A stretch of DNA of 64,000 nucleotides from NCBI GenBank assembly GCA_021234155.1, contig JAJEKV010000399.1:1-64000 (forward strand), given 5' to 3'. This DNA is from Isoetes taiwanensis. Lineage: Eukaryota > Streptophyta > Lycopodiopsida > Isoetales > Isoetaceae. The position numbers were made by a program, and so were the translations under genes. Every line of letters starts with the position of its first letter. Within the stretch, counting starts at the first letter, position 1. Below the pieces are notes generated by a model, which did no database searches, was not told the DNA's origin, and saw only the letters and a list, made by a program, of their open reading frames with translations. Positions 12,762 through 23,463 of the stretch are shown one piece after another.

Positions 12762-12928
12762 TTATAGGCAGAAATCCGCTTTTTCAGCAAATCCCTTTTC
12801 TAGTTATAATTAGTTGAGATAAAGGTCAAGAGGCTTAGATAATAATAAATCGGCCTGATTAGAAAGGCCTTCGGCCTTTTTCTCCTCCAGAAAAGGGATT
12901 TGCTGAAAAAGCGGATTTCTGCCTATAA
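12762..12928. repeat. Perfect 40 bp inverted repeat, copy 1
   Basis: Arms at 12,762-12,801 and 12,889-12,928 are exact complements (left arm begins TTATAGGCAGAAATCCGC), separated by 87 bp. The spacer holds a second small hairpin, AAAGGCCTTCGGCCTTT. It is either a small foldback element or a strong RNA hairpin in the 3' part of the unit. Confidence 0.85.
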
Positions 12929-13803
12929 CTAAAAACGCCACATCAGATTGAGGGGCTGTTCTCGCTTGAGCCTTGCTGAAGTTCTGAGCCCTAGTCCATT
13001 ACCGAATCCAGCCTAGTTTGACTAATTAGTATTGAAATTTTGGTGTTGTTGTGGAAATCGCAAGATAAAGGATTTGCCAGAGATTTGAGCCTGGTTGGGT
13101 GGATTACAATCTCCTAAAGATTGGAGCGTGAACTCTTTGTGTTTTCTGTCAGTTTCTTCGTTGAGTTACTTGTTATTGTATCTATTTTTTCTGAATGCTG
13201 TCTTACCAATGTCCTCATTCTTAATTCGGATCTAATGACATGCTCTGGGGGCTGCTGTGCTATGCTATGCCACAGCAGACGGTTCTCGAAGCGGAGTTTC
13301 GAGCGCGAAAAAGGTTCCCAGACTGTTGGAGCCAGAAAAATGGCCTAGGGTTAGGGTTTGGCCGTTTCACACTAGGGGGTTAAACTCCGTTATGTTAGGA
13401 AAAACTAGCTATCTGGCCTTCACATAGGCGCCGTTAGGAGATTCCGTTAAGTTAAGAGGGGGTTAAAAGATAATGGTTCGGTTAAGCTAACGGTGCCTCT
13501 TAGCAGTGATTCACATATGCATTATGTTAGGTTAAGATTTAACGGAGCTAACAGACTCGAAAAAATGCCGACGTAAGTTAACCCCTCCTATCGAGCATCC
13601 CTTAAGCACCGTTACCAAAGCTCGAAGGCGTCAAATCGCGTTTCTCCATCTCTCAAGCATACCAGCTGCTTCCGGCTTGGAGCTTGTGAAGCTTACAGTC
13701 GAACTTCCAGAGTGCAACTTGCTTTTTCCAGGTAAGGAATCGATTCTTTGTATATCAAAGGCTTTTTTCAATATCATTTTCAGTAGGGTTTGAGAGATCG
13801 TCT

Positions 13804-13972
13804 CTACATCTTCCTTTTGTCCTCCACCAATATCCAAGATTTTTTTTCTGGATTGTTTTGGGTACCATCTTCCTTTTGTCCTCCACCATTTCATATCCAA
13901 GATTTTTTTTCTGGATTGTTTTGGGTTTGAACGGTCATCCTCCCTCATCTTCTTTTTGTCCCCCACCATTTG
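13804..13972 (+). repeat. Tandem repeat of about 70 bp upstream of the SANT gene
   Basis: The phrase ATCTTCCTTTTGTCCTCCACCA, then ATATCCAAGA, an eight-T run and CTGGATTGTTTTGGGT occurs twice in full. A third partial copy (CATCTTCTTTTTGTCCCCCACC) follows. Confidence 0.85.
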
Positions 13973-14064
13973 TTTCATAATCATTCCACTGTTTTGATGA
14001 ATCTTCATATTTTAAATGCATTTAAGCTTTCATATGATACTAGATGTTTATGCCATGCAGCAAG

Positions 14065-14874
14065 ATGGTAGGTGCTACAAATAGCACAGGCCCTACAAAT
14101 AGTACAGGTACAGGTGCTCCAACAAATGGTAGAGGGGCTAACAGTGAGCCTACTGCTACAAGCAGCAAGAAGCGCACGCGATCTCCAAATTGGACATTGC
14201 AAGAGGTTTTTATTCTAGTGGAGGCAAAGAAGCAAGAAACAGAGTTGTGTGATGCTAGTGTTGGATCACGAGATGTGATGGAGACTGCAAAAAGCAAGTG
14301 GCGAAAGATCGCTGAATGCATGCATGCACATGGATATGATCGAAATTCTGATCAGTGCCAGAACAAGTGGGAAAATCTGATTTCTGATTACAAGAGCATA
14401 AAAGATCATGATGCCCAAACAGGTGTTGGTCCGTACTTCGCAATGAGTAAGGCTGATTGAAAGAAAGATAAGGTCCAGCCCCTTGAGTTTGATCAGCAAA
14501 TTTGGCATTTCATTGATGAATTTTATGGTAGGCGGCCAGCAATTGTCCCACCTCATACTCGTGATAGTAGTAGAGATGTAGAAGCTACTGCTGATTCTAA
14601 CATCCTTGTATCTTCACCTACACCTGGTGATAGGGAGAAAGGTTCAAGTGGTAAGAAGAAGAAACGAGTTACAACGAATGAAAGGCTTGTAAAAGTTCTT
14701 GAAGATCTTGGAGAGAAGAGGCAGGAAATGGATTCCAAGATGTGTGCCATTAAGAAAGAGAAGTGTGATGCAGAAAGGGAGGAGGCGAGGGCAGCTGAGA
14801 GAGATAGACAAGCTTTAATTGGAGCTCTTGCTTCGATTGCAAAATCATGGGAGAAAATCAGCGATAGGCTTTAG
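14065..14874 (+). pseudogene. Harbinger SANT/Myb-like DNA-binding protein with one in-frame stop
   Basis: In PIF/Harbinger elements a Myb/SANT-like partner binds element ends and helps the transposase enter the nucleus and act. A single frame of 270 codons runs from ATG 14,065 to TAG 14,872, broken only by TGA at 14,458. The start follows a good acceptor (CATGCAG, ending 14,060). The protein has a Ser/Thr/Gly-rich N-terminus, then a trihelix-like domain (NWTLQEVFILVEAKK ... KWRKIAECM ... CQNKWENLISDYKSIKD, residues about 45-115), with the stop just after it. A lysine stretch (GKKKKR) and a C-terminal charged helix follow the stop. Apart from the stop the frame is clean, so inactivation is recent, or the TGA is a base error. 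Confidence 0.8.
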
Positions 14875-16222
14875 ATCTTTCAAACATATGAACAACTCTA
14901 TAAACTTCTGATATTAGTTAGTTGCAGATCTTGTAAACACACAAACTACTCCATAGATGTATACCATGCTGTATAACAGTGGTTTGCCTATGCAAACCAC
15001 ATTTTTGAAATGAAAACACATTTTTGTTATGACATTGGTGTTTGTATTATGAGTCCCACTTGTCCTATTTTATTCATTACATTATTTCCCTTTGTTATAT
15101 TTCCTTATTGCTGGCAATTTTCATAAGATGATGCAGCCTGTGTCTAAGCTATGATGAACATTTATGATGAGCCATGACTGCTATGATATGTCACATGTGA
15201 ATATTTTAGTACTCCTACATTTGGGAATTATTCTGAATCTGCAAGAAATGGTATGGTGATTGATTGTTGCAGCAGATAATCAGCACAATCTTAAGAGTAG
15301 GGTAAATTACTTTGTTAGAGAGATCAAATTCTGCTATATATAGCACTTTGAGCTTATGAAACATTCATAACCATAGATATCATGAGATGTTTGATCAAAG
15401 AACTTATGTGGCAGTGGGAAAATAAGTGTTAGTATTCAAATCCATTTCACTCTGCAATCTACAATCTGCAATGTTACTCATATGCTCAAAACGTGTACCA
15501 TATTGAGCATGCAGCATACATAAATAGCACTCTGTATTATATTACAAATTTCCAGAGTGGAGTTTGCAGAGATGCTCAGAAATCTAAGCTGTAAATTTAG
15601 CAGCAAATGTTGCTAATGATCAGAGGTCCATGATCAGAGATCAAATGTTGCTAAGGGCTTTCCATGAGGCCCCAGTTATTTGCCATCTGTAGTGTTTGTC
15701 ACTGATACAATAAAACCTTCTTTATCTCCCTTCTTTATCTCCATTTTATCAATTGGGTTTCCTGTCATCTCGCAGCCTCCTAGCTCCAAGGGAAATCTAC
15801 AAGGAAATGGGGATTTGCAACCCCTGTATCTCCAGCAGCAAGATGGCTCTGGCATAACGAGTGACCACGAATCACAGAGACATGGAGATTTACAAACTCG
15901 ATCACACCAACAAGGGATCTCTTGGTTGCTTTGATTTTCCCAGGTTTAATTGTGACGAACAACCCTATGAAGTTTCTTGTTGATCTAAGAATTCTATATG
16001 AGAAGTATGGCCAGAAAGGAAACCTCAATGTTATATAGTGCTTGCTACGTGTTTATGTTAGTGGGCAACCCTGTCACAACATAGCACATAAAAACTTTTA
16101 CTTCTTTGTTTGTGTGAGTAATACCTGTAGTTTTTTCAGAGGGCCAAAAGTTGCATAACTAGTTTTGCCAAAGAATTGATCCTTAAAAGCATTGTTCAAG
16201 TTCATCTCTGGAATATCTACGT
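14875..16222 (+). other. Harbinger internal sequence, with a possible WRKY-domain trace
   Basis: It holds the 3' flank of the SANT gene and AT-rich sequence without a complete gene. Near 15,990-16,020 the frame reads KYGQKGN. This recalls the WRKYGQK...KGNP core of a WRKY domain, just upstream of the clear WRKY tail, but the surroundings do not extend the match. Confidence 0.3.
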
Positions 16223-16984
16223 ATGATTGTTTCGGGATCAACAGTTAGTGATGCAAGCTTTTTGGCAGGAAATTTAAGCAATTGCTCCACTATTGGAACA
16301 CCAACAATATCTGCTACAACACCTTTTCCTACTGTAACGCTTGATCTCAGCACTAATTCTGCCACACAACTTAGCCTTTCCACTGGAGTTAAAACAGAGG
16401 CTGCTCCTGTGCGTGCTTCACCATCTAATCCCTTGCTAATTTATGCTCAGTCCATCACCATGCCTACTTTTTCAACATCTAATTCTTCACAAGTCCAATT
16501 TGGTAACCATAATAAAACTTGCAGTGCTCCATCTATGGTTTCTGGTAGGATCCAACTACCTGAGACTGCTGCAAGTTCCAGTATTCCATCTCTAGCAGAA
16601 ACAGTAAATGCAGCTACTGCTGCCATTACCTCTGATCCTAATTTTACTGCTGCAATTGCAGCTGCAGTGGCTTCTTTTATGAGTTCTCAAAATCCGGCAC
16701 AGCCTTCAAGCCAGAACATGGACCAGGGAGATAGGAAAACAAGTTCTTTTCAAAATATCAGTACACATACAACTGGCAGTGCCACAGATAGTGGTAGTAG
16801 TGATCATCATAATACTGTGGAGATGAGCAGTAAACTTGAAGGACCAGCGCCCAAATCACAGGGTTCTGAATTAGCCCTCAGATCCATGCCTATGTTTGCT
16901 CCTGTTTGCACATCTTTTATACTCGAATTTGAAGGAGGAGATTGCCCACAAGTAGCAATTCAGAATGACCCTAGCCTTACTTAA
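16223..16984 (+). pseudogene. Captured C-terminal part of a group IIb WRKY transcription factor
   Basis: The frame gives 253 codons. It contains the hallmarks of the region that follows the WRKY domain in group IIb factors (the WRKY6/31/42 type): an N-terminal VSGSTVSDAS..L stretch, TISATTPFPTVTLDL (residues about 28-42), and near the middle ETVNAATAAITSDPNFTAA, then AIAAAVASFMS. In that family these flank the DNA-binding domain on its C-terminal side and do not bind DNA. A full WRKY domain with its CX5CX23HXH zinc ligands is missing upstream. The fragment lies inside the Harbinger element, between its SANT gene and its transposase, and in the same orientation. I infer transduplication of a host gene segment. 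The open frame may be chance conservation or recent capture. Confidence 0.75.
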
Positions 16985-17598
16985 CCAACAACAGTAGTAC
17001 CCAATTGGATACTATTTTGCTTTGTGATTGGATACCAGAGAGGCTTTCAGATTAGATCCAGAAGCACAAGAAAGGTGCAGAAGAAAGATGCAGGAAGGAG
17101 CTCTGCTATATTAGGGAATAAGTTGTGAATAAGCATGCAAATTGAATGAATTATTGCTGAATTGTACAACAAATTATTGCTCTCATTCATTCTTCTAGAA
17201 TTGTAATCTCTAGAGAAGATCAAAGCATGTTGCTAGATATAGAAGTTCAGAAGCTTCATGGCTTCATGATTTAGATCAGAGCATGTTGCTAGATATAGCA
17301 GCAAATGAATCAGAAGATTCATGGCTGTGCTGGGGCGATGAAGCAATCACAAATTCAGATGTTGGATAGTTTGATAGTTTAATGACATATGATCATTTAA
17401 TGTAAGGTCATTCTTTTGTCTCTGATAGTTTGACGAGCATGCTTTATAATGATTGTAAGTTGCTTGGTTCCTTTATGATCATTCTAAGTTTAATAATAAA
17501 TAAAATAGAACTCCAGTAACTCATTTCTGTTCATAGCTGACATGGGTACAAAATAACAGGAAGCATACTATGTTTTCAAGCACAGGCTTTTGATTGCA
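16985..17598 (+). other. Harbinger internal spacer
   Basis: The sequence is non-coding. A phrase of about 25 bp (GCATGTTGCTAGATATAG) is repeated at about 17,226 and 17,281. It probably includes the transposase promoter, but no convincing TATA box was singled out. Confidence 0.35.
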
Positions 17599-19005
17599 AT
17601 GGATAATATAGGTATGTAACTTGCTTCAAATTCGACGATGTCAGTGTGTTACTATTTAACAATTACAATTGATTCTCATGCAGCTTCATCTTCAAATCTG
17701 TTTGATGAGTCCGAGATGACCATAGGAGAGACAGAACTATATAATCTAATGTTGTTTACAATGATCATGGTTTACACAGTCTTCATGATGCCGCAAATGC
17801 GTATCCTATACAATGGGAGGCCCAAACGATCTAGAACACGAACATTACAACGAGATGCGAGAATGCATGATGACATGATGATGCATACCATTCTTTCCAT
17901 ATTATTGGTTAGTCCACACACGTCATGGTGGGTGAAACCAAGGAGCACTGTGTGGTGGGATAGATTTGTACTTGATGTATTTGATGATCAACGTTGGAAA
18001 GAGAATTTTAGAATGACCAGGGAAACATTTGATTGGTTATGTAATAAGTTGGCTCCCATGATCAAGAAGAAGAGTACCACTTTTAGGAAACCTCTACCAG
18101 TACCTATTCGCGTTGGGGCAGCATTGTACAAGCTTGTGAAGGGGTGTGACCTCTTAGAAGTTTCAGAGCGGTTTGCAATTGGAGTGAGCACAAGCTCAGT
18201 GGTGCTTAAACAAGTCTGCTATGCAATAAACACGAAGTTGGGAAGCAAAATTAGATGGCCAAAGAATAATGAACTTGTTCAGGTTGAAGAGGGTTTTAGA
18301 GATGCAAGTGGATTACCAAATTGTTATGGTGCTATTGATTGCACGCATGTACAGATCATTCGCCCTCCTGGATTTGGTGGTTCGGATTATTATGACAGAA
18401 GACAAGTCCATTCTATCATTGTTCAAGCTGTATGTGATACTAGTAGGAAATTCACTGATATATTTGTTGGATTTCCAGGTTCCACACATGACGCACGTGT
18501 TCTTAGGAATTCAGGTTTAGCACAAAGGGCAAATGCAAGGAAAATCTTGAGGGAGCCAACTATGCTCTTAAATGGTAATTATATGTTGCATCCTTATGTT
18601 GTTGGAGATAAAGCGTATGCAGTTTCATCATGGATCATGGCTCCATATGCTGGAAATGTGGCTGGTCTGACGCACATTCAGAATTTGTTTAATGAAAGAC
18701 ATGTGAGGGCAAGACTTTTCATTGAGCAAGCATTTGGCATACTAAAAAGAATTTTCAGCTGTTTAAAGTCAACTCTATGTGAAGACGTTGCATTTGTGCC
18801 CGAGATGATTTATGCTTGTTGCGTGCTTCATAATGTATTATTGGAAAGAAAGCTAATTGATGTAGAAGAAGAGCTGCGTGCATTAAGATTAGATGAGGAT
18901 AGTGACGAAGAAGATGATGAGGAGGGTGGAGCTGCAGCACTGGTCTTTGAAGATGGTGAGACAATGCGAAGACATATTGCAGAATACCTTGTCTTCAACA
19001 CATGA
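17599..19005 (+). CDS. PIF/Harbinger DDE transposase (HARBI1-like)
   Basis: This enzyme cuts and reinserts the element through an RNase H-fold DDE active site (DDE_Tnp_4 family). I read two exons. Exon 1 is 17,599-17,611 (Met-Asp-Asn-Ile), with donor GTATGTAA. Exon 2 runs from 17,684 after acceptor CTCATGCAG. The join is in frame and replaces the unspliced start at 17,638, giving about 444 residues. Catalytic residues are visible: Asp in AIDCTHV (about 223), Asp in GSTHDARV (about 274) and Glu in RLFIEQAFGILKRIF (about 352). The family's GD-X-AY block appears as VGDKAYAVSS. A helix-turn-helix-like region (LLEVSERFAIGVSTSSVV) precedes the core and an acidic tail closes the protein. There is no internal stop, so it may be functional. 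The SANT partner lies 2.7 kb upstream in the same direction. Confidence 0.92.
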
Positions 19006-20754
19006 TCATGTGCAGCGTATGGCTATGAGCAGGTGAGTCGAGTAGGTGACTCTTCAATTTTTTTGGTACTCTATCTTGCACCTTGTGTTTGCTCACTAAA
19101 TCTGAATGCTTTGAATAGGGAATTTACAATTTGTTGAAGTTGTTGCAGCCATGCTGTAGTTGTCGCAGCCATGGACTTAAGTTTGGGCTTGCAGTTTCGG
19201 GAGTTGGTGGTGTTTGGCACTGTCGTGCCCCTTATTGCTGTGTACACCAACAGAGAAAGGTTCAGAGTGTTTGATTTTCCTTTTCTTACATTTGATTTTT
19301 AGTGCAAAGAAGCCTCTCTGTTGCCTAGTCAACACCATTTTCAAGGCATGCAATGTCAGGCATACTCTTAATACTCTTGTTTCAAATGAAAAATTGACTG
19401 GTTTGTTTTCAATGATAACTGTCAGCACTGTATCTGACACTTGTTTGCTAATTATTCCAATAAGTTTCTGATTGAATGGTTGTATCAGGAAAGATTTTGA
19501 GTGCCAAGAAGCGAATTATAATGCTAAGGAAGGAACCAATCACTTACTTTTGAGGAAGATAGTTTGCTTTACTTAAAAGAGTTGCAGTTTTAAGGTGGCT
19601 TGTTATGTTTCTAAGAGGGTTGGGATTTGAGATATTTTTGATGCAGAAAGACATTGAGCCAACTACATATTCTTCATGGATTATTGGTTGCAATCTTGGC
19701 CTGCTGCAATTACAACCAGTACAACCAGTGCAAAAGATTGACCTGGCAGTTTCTAGTCAATTTGCGAAATTACAAACAATCATGCATGATACATTGATAA
19801 CTTTGCCAGGCTTGAAAATGGTGTCTTGGGCAGAGCACGAAATAATCCCTTTGCCAAACAAACTTAAGCTTCTCATTTGGGTTAAATTTGTGCAGGCTTA
19901 CATTGCTATTTGTAGCACCGCTTGCTATTTGTAGCAACATCGTCTCCTATTATAGAGTATATGCTAGAGGTGACATCAAGGCCACTTCTTTTTCATTCAT
20001 CAACACATAATCCACGTCGCTTTGGATTTCATACTTGGAAGACTGCAGAAGGGAAAATATTTCTAACAACCCTGCGCATGCTTCTAAAGTGGAACAACAA
20101 AATATAAAGCGGACCTCTGATATTTGGAGAATAGGTAGTTGTGATAGATAGAGAAGAGAGCTTCTATTCCTGCATCCATTATTTCTTTGGACCTACACAG
20201 AAACAATTCTTCATCATTTTACAACGAAGAATGGTTCATCCATGATGTTGTTGATTTTTTTCAGGGATGGGTATCGACTTTGTTGTCTATTGTGTTTTGA
20301 CCTGCATCAAAGGTCAGCATAAAAGACTTGGTTCTTTTGGCTACTGGAATAGCTTGTTTCGTAGATTTCGTGGCCCATATGGGAGCATATGACCTGATAT
20401 AGCCCCGGATATTTTGGTGGGATATGCATGCTTTGTCCAGTTGGTAAAACAGAAGGGTTATTTCCGTTTTGATACTTTTGGTCGTATGTGATACAATGGA
20501 AAGAAGACTAGATATCATAAGTTTACGCAATTTTGGTAGAGTAATAGGTACAAAGAAGCCGTATTCTCATAAATTGATGACATCTTCAGAAATGATTGGT
20601 AGAATACAATCTGTAAAAAGGGTGAAAAGGTTTTGACAAAGGACAGATGGATAGTAAAAGACTCTTTAAAATCACTTTTGTAGGTAAATAACCATTTGCA
20701 CTCCTTCTATAGATCATGCAAGTTCAACAATACAAGATACTTATGTTAGATTTT
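19006..20754 (+). other. Harbinger 3' internal region
   Basis: This is the 3' flank of the transposase and about 1.7 kb of AT-rich sequence. The longest open frames (for example 19,605-19,934) show no domain. Confidence 0.4.
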
Positions 20755-21067
20755 CGTTATGTTAGGTGTAATGTAACTTAACGACGTCATGTAGTGTGAA
20801 GGGATTATAACGGTTTCCGTTAGGTTAGGTATAACATAACCTAACAGTGTCGTGCAGTGTGAAGCAATTTGTAACGGTTTTCGTTAGATTAAGTGTAATG
20901 TAACCTAACGGTATCTTGCAGTGTGAAGTATTTTATAACGGTTGCCGTTATGCTAATTTTTAATCTAACGGATAGTGTGAAGCGAAATCTTGTAGTTAGG
21001 GTACCTTAACATAAAGGAGCATCTGTTAGATTAAAAATTTAACCTAACATAACGGCCAGTGTGCAAT
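20755..21067 (+). repeat. Subterminal tandem repeats of the Harbinger right end
   Basis: About four units of roughly 60 bp each contain AACGGTTTTCGTTAG, TGTAATGTAACCTAACG and CAGTGTGAAG. Similar TTAGGTTA/AACGG motifs occur at the left end (13,380-13,620). Repeated subterminal motifs are the usual binding sites for transposase or SANT protein. Confidence 0.8.
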
Positions 21068-21392
21068 GGCCCTGTATAAGGGAAAGGCCCCCTGGGCTGT
21101 TGTCTAGCCGCGGAGGCTTTTGGCCTAACGTAAAGATCACTTGCCTTCCATTCAGGCCCGAAATCCAACAAGCGTCGCCACGTATTCAATCTTCTTTCCC
21201 TAAATCGAGGCTCTCTTTGCTGTTCAAAATTCCGTGACATTCGGGCAGCATCAGATTTGTACCTTCCATTCTTTACCGCGCGCATTCTGAAAATCTACCT
21301 TGCAAAAGATTTACCTTGCATTCCAGCAATCTACCTTTCATTCTAAAAGATTTACCAATCCTGAATGGAAGGCAAGTGATCCTCGATTCAAG

Positions 21393-21495
21393 AATGCTTG
21401 TTTTGCCGAGATTTCGGGCATGGAAAATGTGGTTCGGGCATGGAAAATGCGGGGTCGGCATTTTCCATGCCCGGAGTCTCGGCAAAACAAGCATT
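21393..21495 (+). repeat. Imperfect hairpin of about 100 nt, copy 2
   Basis: It is identical to the hairpin at 11,310-11,412, with both arms and the inner GGGCATGGAAAATG/CATTTTCCATGCCC pairing conserved. Confidence 0.75.
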
Positions 21496-21779
21496 TTGGA
21501 AAATGCGGCTGGGGCCAATCCAATGCCGCCATGTGGCAACACGAAGCAGAACAGCAGGTGAAATCAGCAGAATACATGGTAAGAAAAATAGAACAAGAGC
21601 GTAAAAAAAGTCAGAACGGTGAGTAAACTTGTACGATTTTCAGAAAAAAAGAAAAAAAAGAAATAAAAAAAAAAAAACAGTGACACGTGTCGCGATACTT
21701 CTTAGAAGAAGATCGGATGTGGTGGAGTAATTTCTTTCTCGAACAGAAAATTGTTGTACAAAACATAGCTCTAAGATAG

Positions 21780-22462
21780 TTGCAAGAACCATTTCAATGG
21801 CCTAACACCTTCCGCCAACCCCAGCACCAAGCAGGTCCAAGCAATGCTACATTAGCACCTGCAGTAGAAGAAGACGAGGATCGAGTCATGTACCTCTCGG
21901 ACCAAGACGCAGGAATGAGCCTCAAGGTAATATCACAGAAATTGCCAAAGATATCTTTGATTGCTCTTCCAACCGAGGAGGATAACAAAGGTCGACCTTT
22001 CGGATAGCAAAAAGTTCGATCTGATCAAGGAGGAAGGCTTAGTCACTAAACTCAAGATTCATTAGCTTGCAACGCGCTCAGAAAATGCTTTTGAAGGTAG
22101 ATATGGGTTAGAAATGAGAAGCTAAGGAAAAGGGAGAAAGTCCAAGAAAGTGGGTTGTAGGGAAGAGCTGAACCTTAATGACGTGACTATATTGTGCTAT
22201 GATTTTAAATTGAAATCTGACAATCGTCTACGCCAGAGGACTATCAATTTACTTAAAAAGGTTTGTAATTACGAGGAAGAGGATGAAGAAGGAAGTGGTG
22301 GTGGCAATGCTTCACCATCATCGTTGATAGTGATGAGGAAGACAACTCAAGCACTTCCTCGAAAGTGACATGATGAAAAAAGTGAAGGTGATGAGGAAGG
22401 CATAAATGAATATGATGGCGTCTGGATCCCTCCTTCATCACTCCTCACACTTTTGTACATAA
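21780..22462 (+). pseudogene. C-terminal fragment of a DUF7869-type transposase, copy 2
   Basis: It is the counterpart of 11,690-12,360. Here the first part is open (21,780-22,007; RVMYLSDQDAGMSLKV, LPTEEDNKGRPF) where copy 1 is shifted. The acidic tail is shifted where copy 1 is open. Neither copy has the catalytic core. Confidence 0.65.
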
Positions 22463-22861
22463 CTGAGTCTTAGAAAAAAACTGTAAATTTTGCATGTGAA
22501 TATGAAGATTTTGTCTTCAAATTTTGAGAATACTACAGTTTCAGTTACAGACTTTACTTCAAATTTTTGTTAAATATTTTATCCTCTGAAATTAGAGTTT
22601 CTTTCTTAAAACATACTTCAAGAACATTCTATTTGCTAAGAAAAGTGTCACTTTAAAAAAGTCAATTCTTTCGTTGCACAAAAAAACTAGTCGCTTGGGG
22701 GGCGAGAGGGGAGGGGAGGGGGTCAAAATAGAATTTCATGCATCCCTTTTTTTTTACCTCGTTTTATGCCCTTTTTGGTAAAAAAAGAATCTTTAAGGAA
22801 TATTCCTTTTGCTCTCGTTTCGATGATTTGCTCCCGTTTAATACGCAATCTTGTTTTTTAC

Positions 22862-23028
22862 TTATAGGCAGAAATCCGCTTTTTCAGCAAATCCCTTTTC
22901 TAGTTATAATTAGTTGAGATAAAGGTCAAGAGGCTTAGATAATAATAAATCGGCCTGATTAGAAAGGCCTTCGGCCTTTTTCTCCTCCAGAAAAGGGATT
23001 TGCTGAAAAAGCGGATTTCTGCCTATAA
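22862..23028. repeat. Perfect 40 bp inverted repeat, copy 2
   Basis: Arms lie at 22,862-22,901 and 22,989-23,028 and are identical to copy 1, including the AAAGGCCTTCGGCCTTT hairpin in the spacer. Confidence 0.85.
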
Positions 23029-23463
23029 CTAAAAACGCCACATCAGATTGAGGGGCTGTTCTCGCTTGAGCCTTGCTGAAGTTCTGAGCCCTAGTCCATT
23101 ACCGAATCCAGCCTAGTTTGACTAATTAGTATTGAAATTTTGGTGTTGTTGTGGAAATCGCAAGATAAAGGATTTGCCAGAGATTTGAGCCTGGTTGGGT
23201 GGATTACAATCTCCTAAAGATTGGAGCGTGAACTCTTTGTGTTTTCTGTCAGTTTCTTCGTTGAGTTACTTGTTATTGTATCTATTTTTTCTGAATGCTG
23301 TCTTACCAATGTCCTCATTCTTAATTCGGATCTGATGACATGCTCTGGGGGCTGCTGTGCTATGCTATGCCACAGCAGACGGTTCTCGAAGCGGAGTTTC
23401 GAGCGCGAAAAAGGTTCCCAGACTGTTGGAGCCAGAAAAATGGCCTAGGGTTAGGGTTTGGCC

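Larger units (their letters stand above)
10312..13363 (+). mobile_element. Repeat unit copy 1, derived from a DUF7869-type transposon
   Basis: This segment recurs directly at 21,072-23,463. Long stretches are identical, and small indels cluster in the coding part. The unit starts CTGTATAAGGGAAAGG and ends AGGGTTAGGGTTTGGCC. It contains a hairpin (11,310-11,412), a decayed coding block homologous to the C-terminal end of the transposase at 34.9-37.9 kb, and a 40 bp inverted repeat (12,762-12,928). Copy 1 has 677 bp (10,368-11,044) that copy 2 lacks, bounded by the 6 bp direct repeat ACGTAA. No terminal inverted repeats were found for the unit, so its class rests on the protein similarity. Confidence 0.65.
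13360..21071 (+). mobile_element. PIF/Harbinger DNA transposon, autonomous-type
   Basis: The left end GGCCGTTTCACACT and right end AGTGTGCAATGGCC are imperfect inverted repeats. Both ends also carry CCGTTATGTTAGG close inside. The subterminal regions (13,370-13,620 and 20,755-21,060) contain many TTAGGTTA/TAACCTAA and AACGG/CCGTT motifs. Between the ends lie the two genes typical of this superfamily, a SANT/trihelix-like DNA-binding protein and a DDE transposase, plus a captured WRKY tail. No 3 bp target duplication is visible, because both ends abut the repeat unit directly. Confidence 0.8.
21072..23463 (+). mobile_element. Repeat unit copy 2, derived from a DUF7869-type transposon
   Basis: This is a direct copy of 10,312-13,363 without the 677 bp segment lost between two ACGTAA motifs. 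It starts immediately after the Harbinger right end and ends at the same base as copy 1 (GGTTTGGCC), beyond which the flanks differ. It contains the same hairpin (21,393-21,495), transposase remnant and 40 bp inverted repeat. Confidence 0.7.

Noticed and set aside
13340-13363. Telomere-like AGGGTTAGGGTTT
   Set aside because: Only about two irregular units occur, in both unit copies; this is too little for an interstitial telomeric tract.
13631-14008. 125-codon minus-strand ORF with repeated QSRKKILD
   Set aside because: It is produced by the 70 bp tandem repeat upstream of the SANT gene and has no independent coding support.
10312-23463. LTR retrotransposon with 2.4-3 kb direct repeats
   Set aside because: There is no gag-pol, primer-binding site or polypurine tract between the repeats. 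The internal region is a Harbinger DNA transposon and the units encode a transposase remnant.
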